Notes under the pieces: generated by a model
The model's input: the letters and a program-made list of their open reading frames with translations, nothing else
Told to the model about the DNA's origin: nothing
Database searches by the model: none
Position numbers and translations under genes: made by a program
Assembly (NCBI RefSeq): GCF_003350475.1
Contig: NZ_QQAV01000003.1
Span: 460,063 to 524,062, forward strand
DNA: 64,000 nt
Direction: 5' to 3'
DNA from: Pseudacidovorax intermedius
GTDB lineage: Bacteria > Pseudomonadota > Gammaproteobacteria > Burkholderiales > Burkholderiaceae_C
In this document: positions 53,904 to 62,491 of the stretch, in pieces
Layout of the letters: each line of letters starts with the position of its first letter
How positions within the stretch are numbered: position 1 is the first letter of the stretch

Positions 53904-56219
53904 CTACTGCCGGGCCATCTCCACCAGCGCCAGCAGTTCGGGATCGAGGCGCTGCAACGGATCGAGCTGGTACTCGACGCGGAACAGCCGCGCGCCCTGC
54001 AGCACGAACGGTGCCTCGTAGTGGGAAACCGGACTGCCGCGGTCCAGCCCGATGTCCAGGCCCGAGAAGGACACCTGGCTGTTGAAGCCCAGCATGCGCG
54101 TGTCCAGCCGGCCCACGGGCTCGCCGTCCATGAGCAGCGTGGCGGTGCGGGTGGAGGGCATGATGGTCATCCCGATCACCGGCAGCCGCACCCGCACCCA
54201 GGGACCGAGTCGCATCTGCAGGCCCAGCACATGGTGGCCGGGCGTGAAGGGGCGCTCCGAGACGATGAGGTGGTGGCGCCCGCCGACATTCATGTCGTGC
54301 ACCAGGTGGCCGTTCTTGAGGTACAGGCTGTAGCCACAGGTGGCGTCGCCATGGGCCACCAGCACGCCCTGCGCATCGGCGCGGTCGATGCGCACATAGG
54401 CTTCGATGCGGTAGTCGCGGCTGCGCACGTCGGGCGCCACGTCGTTGGGCAGGTGGCCCATGCCGGCATGCAGCACGAACTGCGTGCGCGGGCCGTGCAC
54501 GCGCCGGCCGTTCTCGGCAAAGCGCGGCGCGAAGCGGTCGTCCAGCGGCAGCACCTGGTTGGCCTCGGCCTCGCGCCACCACAGGGCCTTGAGTGCCTCC
54601 AGCCGCTCGGGATGCACGGCCGCCAGGTCGCGCGTCTCCGAGAAGTCCTCGTCCAGGTGGTAGAGCTCCCACACGTCGGCCTCGAAAGGCGTGTTGACGG
54701 CATGCCAGGCCACGGCCTTCCAGCCCTCGTGCCACAGGCCGCGGTGGCCGAACATCTCGAAGTACTGCGGACCGCGCTGCCAGGCGGCGGCGGGGTCGCG
54801 CAGGCAGGCGGCGAAGCTCTGGCCGGTCATGGGCTGTGCGGCGACGCCCTCCACCTGCGTGGGCGGCGCCAGCTTCAGCAGGTCGAGCACCGTGGGTGCC
54901 AGGTCGCTGACGTGGCAGAAGCCTTTCCACAGCGCGCCGTCGCCCGCGATGCCGCGCGGCCAGGAGACGACCAGCGGATCGCGGATGCCGCCGCCATGCG
55001 TGTTCTGCTTGTAGCGCTTGAGCGGGGTGTTGGCCGTCATCGCCCAGCCGTAGGGAAAGTTGCTGTGCGTGTCGGGCCCGCCGATGTCGTCGATGCGCGC
55101 CAGCTTGGTCTGCAGCGTCTCCTGCAGCAGGTTGAAGGGGCCCATGGCATTGACCATGCCGAGCGGGCCGCCCTCCTGGCTGGCACCGTTGTCGGAAAGC
55201 ACGAGGATCAGCGTGTCATCGCGCAGGCCCGCTTCCTTCAGGAAGGCAACGAGCCGCCCCAGGTGCTGGTCCGCATGGTCGAGCATCGCGGCATAGGCGG
55301 CCTGCAGGCGGGTGAACAGAGGCTGCTGCTCGGACGGCAGCGCGTCCCAGGCCTCGACGCCGGGGTTGCGTTCGGGCAACTGCGTGCCGGGCGGCACGAC
55401 GCCCATCGCGATCTGACGCGCCAGGCGGCGGGCGCGCTCCTCGTCCCAACCATGGGCGAAGCGCTGGTCGTAGTGCGCGATGAGTTCGGCCGGCGCCTGA
55501 TGCGGCGCGTGGCAGGCACCCAGGGCCAGAAAAGTGAACCAGGGCTGGCGCGGCCGGTCGGCCTGGTGGTCCGCGATCATGCGAATGGCCTGGGTCACCA
55601 GGTCCTCGGTCAGGTGGTAGCCGGTCTCGTAGGTGCCGGGGGCGGCGATGAGCGTGTTGTCCTGGACCAGCTCGGGGCTGTACTGGTCGGTCTCGGCATC
55701 GAGGAAGCCGTAGAAGCGGTCGAAGCCCCGGCGCAGCGGCCAGCCGTCGTAGGGGCCGCCGGGGCCGGTCTCGCTGACGGGCGTGACATGCCACTTGCCG
55801 ACCATGTAGTTGTTGTAGCCGTGCGGGCGCAGCATCTCGGCCAGTGTGGGCGCATCGCGCGCGATCTTGCCGCGGTAGCCTGGGTAGCCCGAGTCGAAGT
55901 TGGCCAGGCATCCCATGCCCACCGCATGATGGTTGCGCCCCGTGAGCAGCGAGGCCCGCGTGGTCGAGCACATGGCCGTGGTGTGGAAGCCGGTGCAGCG
56001 CACGCCCTGCCGCGCCAGCGCGTCGATGGTGGGCGTGGCGATGTCGGAGCCGTAGCAGCCGAAGTCGGAGAAGCCGACGTCGTCGAACAGCACCACCAGC
56101 ACATTGGGCGTGCCGGGCTTGGGGCGGGCGGGCTCGGGCCACCAGGGGCGCGACTCGGCCAGGGTGCGGCCGGCGTGGCCCTGGTAGGTGGGGGCTTCGG
56201 GCGGTTGGGCGGCGGGCAT
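53904..56219 (-). CDS. Arylsulfatase-family protein with atypical CSTTR motif
   Basis: Sulfatases of this family hydrolyse sulfate esters using a formylglycine made from Cys in C-x-P/A-x-R. Here the segment is C84-S-T-T-R88, with Thr where Pro or Ala is usual, followed by ASLLTGRNHH. D46-D47 (LFDDVGFSDFG) and later SDNG are metal-ligand positions. The 771-residue length includes a long C-terminal beta-sandwich. No signal peptide is evident, so it is probably cytoplasmic. No formylglycine-generating enzyme is in the window. It lies between the GMC and Bug genes. Confidence 0.87.
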   Translation of the reverse strand: MPAAQPPEAPTYQGHAGRTLAESRPWWPEPARPKPGTPNVLVVLFDDVGFSDFGCYGSDIATPTIDALARQGVRCTGFHTTAMCSTTRASLLTGRNHHAVGMGCLANFDSGYPGYRGKIARDAPTLAEMLRPHGYNNYMVGKWHVTPVSETGPGGPYDGWPLRRGFDRFYGFLDAETDQYSPELVQDNTLIAAPGTYETGYHLTEDLVTQAIRMIADHQADRPRQPWFTFLALGACHAPHQAPAELIAHYDQRFAHGWDEERARRLARQIAMGVVPPGTQLPERNPGVEAWDALPSEQQPLFTRLQAAYAAMLDHADQHLGRLVAFLKEAGLRDDTLILVLSDNGASQEGGPLGMVNAMGPFNLLQETLQTKLARIDDIGGPDTHSNFPYGWAMTANTPLKRYKQNTHGGGIRDPLVVSWPRGIAGDGALWKGFCHVSDLAPTVLDLLKLAPPTQVEGVAAQPMTGQSFAACLRDPAAAWQRGPQYFEMFGHRGLWHEGWKAVAWHAVNTPFEADVWELYHLDEDFSETRDLAAVHPERLEALKALWWREAEANQVLPLDDRFAPRFAENGRRVHGPRTQFVLHAGMGHLPNDVAPDVRSRDYRIEAYVRIDRADAQGVLVAHGDATCGYSLYLKNGHLVHDMNVGGRHHLIVSERPFTPGHHVLGLQMRLGPWVRVRLPVIGMTIMPSTRTATLLMDGEPVGRLDTRMLGFNSQVSFSGLDIGLDRGSPVSHYEAPFVLQGARLFRVEYQLDPLQRLDPELLALVEMARQ

Positions 56220-56284
56220 GGGCGAGCTCCTGGGTCATGGGTGCCGAATAGGCGAACTGCAGGCGGGCTGCGGATTCGCGCGGA

Positions 56285-57952
56285 CTACGCGACCGTGGGG
56301 ACGCCCGGCTCGGCCACAGGCGCGGCCACTGCGGCCGGCGCGGCGCGTCCCCGGATCAGGTCGACCGCCTTCTCCGCCAGCATGTAGGTCGGCGCATTGG
56401 TGTTGCCACCGATCAGCCGCGGCATCACCGAGGCATCGACCACGCGCAGACCGTCCAGCCCGCGCACGCGCAGTTCGGGGTCGGTGACGGCCTGGTCGTC
56501 CTGGCCCATGCGGCAGGTGCCGACGGGGTGGTAGATGGTGTCGGCGGTGGCCCGGATGTAAGCCTCCACGCCCATGCGGTCGGCCGGGTCGGGCTCGGCA
56601 CGGCCGGGAATGCCGCGCACATCGGCAAAGGCCGGCGCCCCGAGGATGCGGCGGCACATGCGGTAGGCCTCGACCATGGCCGCCATGTCCTGCGGATCGG
56701 AGAGAAAAGCCGGGTCGATACGCGGCGGCGCATGCGGGTCGGCGCTGTGCAGGCCCACCGTCCCGCGCGACGCCGGTCGCAGCACGCACGCATGCAGGCC
56801 GTAGCCATGTCCGGGCATCTGGCGCCGGCCATGGTCCTGCACCTGGGCACGCGAGAAATGCAGACCGATGTCGGGCCGGGGCAGCCCGGGCCGGCTGCAC
56901 AGGAAGGCACCGGCCTCGTTGAAGTTGGTGCTGAAGCAGCCTTCGCGTTGGCGACGCCAGCGGCCCCAGTGCCGGAAGAGCGACACCAGCCCCTGTGGCG
57001 TACGGCCGAAGAGTTCCAGGTCGAACCAGCGCCGCGAGAGCACGCAGTCCAGGTGATCCTGAAGGTTGCGGCCCACGCCCGGCAGCGCATGCCGCACCGC
57101 GATGCCCAGGGCCTGCAGTTCATTGACCGGACCGATGCCAGAGAGCATCAACAGCTGCGGACTGCCGAAGGCGCCGGCGCACAGAAGGGTCTCGGCGCGG
57201 GCCGTCAGGCTGCGGCGCTGGCCGTCGACCGCCACGTCCACGCCGGTCACGCGTCGGCCCTCCATGCGCAGGCCCAGGGCGTGGGCGCCGGTGATCACGC
57301 GCAGGTTCGGGCGGTTGCGCGCCGGTGTCAGGTAGGCACGCTGCGCATTCCAGCGCTCGCCGCCGTCCTGCGTGACCTGGAACCAGCCCACGCCCTCCTG
57401 CCGCTCGCCGTTGAAGTCGGGGTTGAGCGCGTAGCCGCATTGCACGCCCGCCTCCAGGAAGCGCTGGTTGAAGGCGGCGGGCGAGCGGATGTCGGAGACC
57501 TTCAGCGGCCCGTCGGTCGCGTGCAGCGCCGAGGCCGGCAGCGAGGTGTTGCCCTCGCTGCGCAGGAAGTACGGCAGCACCTCCTGCCAGCTCCAGCCGG
57601 TGCAGCCCAGCGCCGCCCATTCGTCGTAGTCGGCGGGATGGCCGCGCACGTAGATCATGGCGTTGATCGACGAGCTGCCGCCCAGCACCCTGCCGCGCGG
57701 CTGGTAGCCGCGGCGGCCGCCCAGGCCGGGTTGCGGCTCGGTCTCGAAGGCCCAGTTCATGCGCCGCGTGGGGACGGTGCCGATCAGGCCCATGGGCACC
57801 GTCACCCAGCCGCTGGCGTCGCTGCCGCCGGCTTCGAGCAGCGCGACGGTGACACGCGGGTCCTCGCTCAGCCGGCCCGCCAGCGTGCAGCCGGCAGTGC
57901 CGCCGCCGACGATGACGTAGTCGAAGTGCTCTTCCTTGTTGTTCTCGGGCAT
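56285..57952 (-). CDS. GMC-family FAD oxidoreductase (choline/alcohol dehydrogenase type)
   Basis: This flavoenzyme of 555 residues oxidises an alcohol to an aldehyde. The FAD-binding motif is VIVGGGTAGCTLAGRLSED at the N-terminus, with PRGRVLGGSSSINAMIYVRG and, near the C-terminus, IYHPVGTCRMG with the catalytic His and RVVDASVMPRLIGGNTNAP with the second site. Its place after an alkylsulfatase suggests the released alcohol as substrate; this is inference. The stop and the start of the next gene are separated by 65 bases. Confidence 0.9.
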   Translation of the reverse strand: MPENNKEEHFDYVIVGGGTAGCTLAGRLSEDPRVTVALLEAGGSDASGWVTVPMGLIGTVPTRRMNWAFETEPQPGLGGRRGYQPRGRVLGGSSSINAMIYVRGHPADYDEWAALGCTGWSWQEVLPYFLRSEGNTSLPASALHATDGPLKVSDIRSPAAFNQRFLEAGVQCGYALNPDFNGERQEGVGWFQVTQDGGERWNAQRAYLTPARNRPNLRVITGAHALGLRMEGRRVTGVDVAVDGQRRSLTARAETLLCAGAFGSPQLLMLSGIGPVNELQALGIAVRHALPGVGRNLQDHLDCVLSRRWFDLELFGRTPQGLVSLFRHWGRWRRQREGCFSTNFNEAGAFLCSRPGLPRPDIGLHFSRAQVQDHGRRQMPGHGYGLHACVLRPASRGTVGLHSADPHAPPRIDPAFLSDPQDMAAMVEAYRMCRRILGAPAFADVRGIPGRAEPDPADRMGVEAYIRATADTIYHPVGTCRMGQDDQAVTDPELRVRGLDGLRVVDASVMPRLIGGNTNAPTYMLAEKAVDLIRGRAAPAAVAAPVAEPGVPTVA

Positions 57953-58014
57953 GGCGCGTCTCCTGAACGCTGGGGAGGAATCGGAGCGTGGGCGCGGGTC
58001 GGTCGCAGGGCCCT

Positions 58015-58037
58015 CGTGCGTGCGTGCGTGCGTGCGT
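58015..58037. repeat. CGTG tetranucleotide repeat
   Basis: Five and three-quarter perfect CGTG units lie three bases past the alkylsulfatase stop codon, in the 87-base gap before the GMC gene. Such repeats can change length by slippage. Here any change would alter only spacing, not a reading frame. Confidence 0.7.
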
Positions 58038-58039
58038 CG

Positions 58040-59953
58040 TCAGTCGGGCCAGCGGGCCGCGTCGACCACCGGGAAGCTGCCGCTGAAGTTGTCCAGCAGG
58101 CCGAAGAAGCGCGTCAGCAGGCTGGCGTCGCCGCGCAGTTGCGCCTCGCCGGCCCCCACCAATTCGGGCAGCGTCTGCTGACGCGCGAGCAGGGCGTTGA
58201 GGGCGCGGCGCGGCAGCGTCAGGTGCACATCGCAGGGCGGCTCGGACGACGGCACGCGGATGGGGCTCAGCGCGCCGTTGGATAGCTCCAGCCGCCAGTG
58301 CTCGCCGCTGTCGACCAGGTGCAGGCCGACCACGCAGGCGAGTTCGCCCGCGCGTGGCGCATTCAGGCGCACGGCCAGCGCGTCGAAAAGCAGGCCGTTG
58401 CCCAGCGCCGCCAGCATGGCGCTGCCGCCGGGCACGGCCGGCGCGGCGGGCGGGCCCTCGCGGTATTCGCGCGCTCCCAGCAGGAAGGCATTGCGCCAAG
58501 TGGCGGATTCGGCGGCGAAGCCCATCTGCTCCAGCGCCTCGGCGGCCAGCGCGCGGGCCCCGGCATGGTCGGGATGCGCGTAGACGGCATGCTTCATGAC
58601 CTCGGCCACCCAGCGGTAGTCGCCGCGCGCCAGGTCTTCGCGCGCGCGCTCGACCAGCGCGTCGATGCCGCCCATGTAGCGCACGTAGCGCTCGGCCGCC
58701 GCCACCGGCGGATGCGCATGCAGGTTGGCCGGATGCGCGTCGTACCAGGACAGGTAGTGCTGGTAGATGGCCTTCACGTTGTGCGACACGGTGCCGTAGA
58801 AGCCGCGCGCGTGCCAGCGCCGCGCCAGCGGGCCCGGCATCGTCAGGCCCTCGGCGATCTCGGCGGACTTGAGGCCATGGCTCATCAGCCGCACGGTCTG
58901 GTCGTGCAGCCAGCGGTACAGATCGCGCTGCTCGCGCAGGAAGCCCTGCACCCGGTCCTGGCCCCAGGTCGGCCAGTGGTGCTGGGCCAGCGCCACGTCG
59001 CTGCGGTCGCCCCAGCGCTGCAGCGCCTGGTGCAGGTACTTGGACCAGGCCAGCGAATCGCGCACCTTGGCGCCGCGCAGCGGGCAGAGGTTGTGCAGCG
59101 TGCGCGTGGCGTTCTCGGCCAGGTTGAGGGCGCGCTCACCGGGAAAGTAGAAGTGCATCTCGGCCGGCGCCTCGGTATCGGGCGCCAGCTGGAACTCGAT
59201 GACCACGCCGTCGATGGTGTGGACCTCGACGTCCTGCACGATCTCCCAGGTGGGCGCGATCAGCGAGGGCCGGCCGCGCGGCAGGCTCTTGCCCAGGCCG
59301 GCATCCACCTGGCCGTCGGCGCCCACCGGCAGCGTGTGGCCGAACTGGAACTGCGCCCGCCGCGCCATGGCGACGCCGCCGATCACGTTCTCGGCCACCG
59401 CGTGGTGCATGAAGCCCACGGGCGCGATCACCTGCACCCGGCCGGCATCCACGTCCTTCTGCGAGACGAGGCCGGCGACGCCGCCGAAGTGGTCGCTGTG
59501 GCTGTGGCTGTAGATCACCGTGTGCAGCGGCCGGCGGCCTTCGGGGTCGCGCAGGCGCCGGTAGAGGCGCAGCGCCGCGGCGGCGGTCTCGGGCACCGTG
59601 AGGGCGTCGAGGGCGATCAGGCCTTCGTCGCCCTCGATGAAGGTGATGTTGGCCAGGTCGTAGCCCCGCACCTGGAAGATCCGCGGCGTGACCTGGAAGA
59701 GCCCGTGGATGCGGTTGAGCCGCGCCTGCCGCCAGAGCGCCGGGTTGACGGTGGGCGCGGGCGTTTCGTCGTCGAGGAAGGCGTAGGGCCGCAGGCTCCA
59801 GACCGGCGCGCCGGAGACGCCGGCCACCTCGGCCTCGTCGTCGCTGCCGAGGAAGCCGCGACGGGCGTCGTCGAAGTCCTCGCCGTCCTCCGGCGGCGCG
59901 CCGGCCGCGGCCAGGCGCTGGAGGTCGAGGGTGGGGCCGTAGGCGGTTTTCAT
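58040..59953 (-). CDS. Alkylsulfatase (MBL fold, SdsA/BDS1 group)
   Basis: This enzyme hydrolyses alkyl sulfate esters, such as sodium dodecyl sulfate, to sulfate and an alcohol. It is a metallo-beta-lactamase fold protein of 637 residues. The metal motif is H150-S-H152-S-D154-H155-FGG. A helical dimerisation domain (about residues 390-500) and a C-terminal SCP2-like domain follow, as in SdsA1. There is no signal peptide, unlike secreted members, so it would act in the cytoplasm. It overlaps the TetR stop as ATGA and heads the cluster with it. Confidence 0.92.
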   Translation of the reverse strand: MKTAYGPTLDLQRLAAAGAPPEDGEDFDDARRGFLGSDDEAEVAGVSGAPVWSLRPYAFLDDETPAPTVNPALWRQARLNRIHGLFQVTPRIFQVRGYDLANITFIEGDEGLIALDALTVPETAAAALRLYRRLRDPEGRRPLHTVIYSHSHSDHFGGVAGLVSQKDVDAGRVQVIAPVGFMHHAVAENVIGGVAMARRAQFQFGHTLPVGADGQVDAGLGKSLPRGRPSLIAPTWEIVQDVEVHTIDGVVIEFQLAPDTEAPAEMHFYFPGERALNLAENATRTLHNLCPLRGAKVRDSLAWSKYLHQALQRWGDRSDVALAQHHWPTWGQDRVQGFLREQRDLYRWLHDQTVRLMSHGLKSAEIAEGLTMPGPLARRWHARGFYGTVSHNVKAIYQHYLSWYDAHPANLHAHPPVAAAERYVRYMGGIDALVERAREDLARGDYRWVAEVMKHAVYAHPDHAGARALAAEALEQMGFAAESATWRNAFLLGAREYREGPPAAPAVPGGSAMLAALGNGLLFDALAVRLNAPRAGELACVVGLHLVDSGEHWRLELSNGALSPIRVPSSEPPCDVHLTLPRRALNALLARQQTLPELVGAGEAQLRGDASLLTRFFGLLDNFSGSFPVVDAARWPD

Positions 59954-60639
59954 GGCTGGGTGTCCCGGTGATCGGGCTCAATGCCCAGGTAGGCGCCGAG
60001 CGCCGCGGCGGTCTGCGCGACCAAGGCGGCCTCGTCCAGCCGGACGGGCCCCGGGTCGGTGAGCACGGCGCTGACCAGCAGTCCGTGCAGCATCTGGTGG
60101 GCAAAGCCCAGGCGGGCGGCGGCCGCCTCGCCCCGCCACTGCGGCCAGCGCGCCATGGCCGCCGTCAGACGCTTGCGCGTGACCAGCCGCACCTGCGCCA
60201 GCGGATGGGCCGTGTTGGCCTCGCGCGGTTGCTGCTGGGTCTGGCCCAGCGCCGCGGCATAGAGCCCGCGGTGCAGCCGGAAGGAATGGACCATCAGCCC
60301 GACCCACGCCTGGAGGAACTGCGCGGGCGTCTCGCCCTCGCGCTCCGGCGCGGCGTGGAAGGCGTCGAGCCGCTGTTGCAGCACATCTGCCAGCAACTGC
60401 TGCAGCACGGCGAAGTAGGCCTCCTTGTTGTGGAAGCGCGTGTAGAAGGTGCCGACCGAGCAACCGATGGCCTGGGCGATGTCGCTGACCGTCACCTCGG
60501 ACCAGCGGCGGCTGGCCGTCAGCTGCAGCCCGGCTTCGATCAGCGCCTGCTGGCGCTCCTGGCCGCGCGGACGCTTGGGCGCGACGGCATGCTGCGCCGG
60601 CAGCGGGCCGGCGGCTTTCTGAACAAGTTCTTCCTGCAT
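59950..60639 (-). CDS. TetR-family transcriptional regulator
   Basis: This is a 229-residue repressor-type regulator. The N-terminal helix-turn-helix (residues about 30-75) reads ALIEAGLQLTASRRWSEVTV, then IAQAIGCSVGTFYTRFHNKE. The C-terminal 140 residues form the ligand pocket and dimer face. It heads the run to alkylsulfatase, GMC, arylsulfatase and Bug, and overlaps the alkylsulfatase gene. A near-palindrome lies immediately upstream and probably is its operator. The inducer may be an alkyl sulfate or the alcohol released from it. Confidence 0.92.
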   Translation of the reverse strand: MQEELVQKAAGPLPAQHAVAPKRPRGQERQQALIEAGLQLTASRRWSEVTVSDIAQAIGCSVGTFYTRFHNKEAYFAVLQQLLADVLQQRLDAFHAAPEREGETPAQFLQAWVGLMVHSFRLHRGLYAAALGQTQQQPREANTAHPLAQVRLVTRKRLTAAMARWPQWRGEAAAARLGFAHQMLHGLLVSAVLTDPGPVRLDEAALVAQTAAALGAYLGIEPDHRDTQP

Positions 60640-60645
60640 CGACTC

Positions 60646-60673
60646 AACATGAACATGAATTCATATTCATGTT
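60646..60673. promoter_or_regulatory. Near-perfect 28-bp palindrome, probable TetR operator
   Basis: Centred on GAATTC at 60659/60660, the two 14-base arms match in 26 of 28 positions. Each arm reads like ATGAA repeated (AACATGAAC and ATGAAT). It lies seven bases before the TetR start codon, and a candidate minus-strand -10 (TATGAA, 60660-60665) overlaps it. TetR repressors typically bind such palindromes at their own promoters. Confidence 0.8.
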
Positions 60674-60734
60674 ATGGATCGAACGAGGCTCCGAAAAGCT
60701 CGGGCTTACCCGCAGGAAAGGGAGCGAGACGGGA

Positions 60735-61010
60735 TCAGCGCCCGCCGCGCAGTAGCGCCCACTGGACAGTCCCGGCGAGCACCACGAGTGCCGCATAGGT
60801 GGCCATGCGCCCGTCGTGGCCCGTCAGCACCAGACCGCCGAGCAGCGTCGCGACGCCAGCGCCCGTGGTGACGGCCAGCTGCTTCCAAAGCGGCACGCGC
60901 ATTGATCGCGCCCGCTGCAGCACGCGCAAACCCAGTGCAAGCAACGCCGCCACGACCACGGCAGGCGCCACGAAGTTCAGCAGGTGATCGAGAAACTGGA
61001 GGGGGGACAT
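60735..61010 (-). CDS. Small predicted membrane protein, unknown
   Basis: This is a 91-residue protein. It begins MSPLQFLDHLLNFVAPAVVV and has about three hydrophobic helices (residues about 9-28, 44-60 and 67-84). I do not recognise a family. The start at 61010 has GGAGGGG close upstream, and the frame stays open seven more codons. It diverges from hemA. Confidence 0.7.
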   Translation of the reverse strand: MSPLQFLDHLLNFVAPAVVVAALLALGLRVLQRARSMRVPLWKQLAVTTGAGVATLLGGLVLTGHDGRMATYAALVVLAGTVQWALLRGGR

Positions 61011-61088
61011 GCGTCGCGGATCGACCGGCACATGACTGCAATAGGAGGATTTGCTGCAGTGCAGGGCGCCGAAGAGGGGCGCAAATTT

Positions 61089-61094
61089 TATAAT
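61089..61094 (+). promoter_or_regulatory. Consensus -10 (TATAAT) just before hemA
   Basis: A perfect TATAAT lies nine bases before the hemA ATG. Transcription would start about one or two bases before, or at, the ATG, so the mRNA would be leaderless. No -35 is recognisable at 17 bases, and no ribosome site fits between. Confidence 0.5.
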
Positions 61095-61102
61095 GCGCGG
61101 TT

Positions 61103-62389
61103 ATGGCAGTCTGGGCACTCGGCTTGAACCACACGACCGCGCCGCTCGACCTGCGCGGCCGGTTCGCGTTTGCCGTCGACCAGATCGCGCCCACCCTGCA
61201 GAGTCTGCGCAGCGCGGTGGGCCTGCATGGTCATCCGCCGGTGGAGGCCGCCATCATCTCCACCTGCAACCGTACCGAGATCTACTGCGCCGCCGACCGG
61301 CCCGCACTGGAGCACACGGTCGACTGGCTGGCCGGCAGCGGCGGCGTCTCGCCGGCCCTGCTGCGCTCCCACACCTACACGCTCACCGACGGCCAGGCCG
61401 CGCGCCATGCCTTCCGCGTGGCCAGCGGCCTGGATTCCATGGTGCTCGGCGAGGCCCAGATCCTGGGCCAGATGAAGGACGCCATCCGCGCCGCCGAGAC
61501 GGCCGGCGCGCTGGGCACCACGCTCAACCAGCTTTTCCAGCGCTCCTTCGCCGTCGCCAAGGAAGTGCGCACCTCCACCGAGATCGGCGCCCATTCGATC
61601 AGCATGGCCGCCGCCGCGGTGCGCCTGGCCGGCCAGCTCTTCGAGGACCTGCGCGAGACACGCGTGCTCTTCGTCGGCGCGGGCGAAATGATCGATCTGG
61701 CCGCCACGCATTTCGCGGCACGCCAGCCTGCGAAGATCGTCATCGCCAACCGCACGCTCGAACGCGGCGAAAAGCTCGCCAGCCGCCTGGGCGGCGAGGC
61801 CATGCGCCTGGCCGACCTGCCCGGCCGTCTGGCCGACTTCGACATCGTGGTCAGCTGCACCGCCAGCACCCTGCCGCTGATCGGCCTGGGTGCCGTGGAG
61901 CGGGCGCTCAAGGTGCGCAAGCACCGGCCCATGTTCATGGTCGACCTGGCGGTGCCGCGCGACATCGAGCCCGAGGTCAAGGCGCTGGAAGACGTCTACC
62001 TCTACACCGTGGACGACCTGGCCCATGTGGTGCGCCAGGGCGAAGCCAGCCGCCAGGCCGCCGTCGCCCAGGCCGAAGCCATCATCGATGCCGGGGTGCA
62101 GAACTTCCTCCACTGGATGGACCAGCGCAGCAGCGTGCCGCTGATCCAGCAACTGCAGGCCCAGACCGATGCCTGGCGCGCGGCCGAACTGGCCCGTGCC
62201 CGCCGCCAGCTCGCCCGCGGCGACGATGTCGAGGCGGTGCTGGAGGCCCTGTCCCGCGGCCTCACGCAGAAGATGCTGCACGGCGCGCTGGCCGAGTTGC
62301 ATGCCGGCGATGCCGCCAGCCGCGCGCAGACGGCGCAGACGGTGAGCCGGCTCTTCCTGCGCAACGGCGACCCTCGCCGCGACAACTAG
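61103..62389 (+). CDS. hemA: Glutamyl-tRNA reductase
   Basis: HemA reduces glutamyl-tRNA to glutamate-1-semialdehyde, the first step of tetrapyrrole synthesis. The 428-residue protein has the catalytic-cysteine block [17 protein letters not shown], then [15 protein letters not shown] and the NADPH-binding [19 protein letters not shown]-terminal dimerisation helix follows. The length is normal. prfA follows after 102 bases and prmC overlaps prfA, the common hemA-prfA-prmC order. Confidence 0.97.
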   Translation: MAVWALGLNHTTAPLDLRGRFAFAVDQIAPTLQSLRSAVGLHGHPPVEAAIISTCNRTEIYCAADRPALEHTVDWLAGSGGVSPALLRSHTYTLTDGQAARHAFRVASGLDSMVLGEAQILGQMKDAIRAAETAGALGTTLNQLFQRSFAVAKEVRTSTEIGAHSISMAAAAVRLAGQLFEDLRETRVLFVGAGEMIDLAATHFAARQPAKIVIANRTLERGEKLASRLGGEAMRLADLPGRLADFDIVVSCTASTLPLIGLGAVERALKVRKHRPMFMVDLAVPRDIEPEVKALEDVYLYTVDDLAHVVRQGEASRQAAVAQAEAIIDAGVQNFLHWMDQRSSVPLIQQLQAQTDAWRAAELARARRQLARGDDVEAVLEALSRGLTQKMLHGALAELHAGDAASRAQTAQTVSRLFLRNGDPRRDN

Positions 62390-62491
62390 CGACGCTCGCT
62401 CGCCGCGGCCCTGCACGGGCCGCATCCGCCCGCCGCGCGCCTGCCTCGCGTGGCCCTGGCCCCGCGGCCCCGCCCCCATTCCGCCTTGCCC

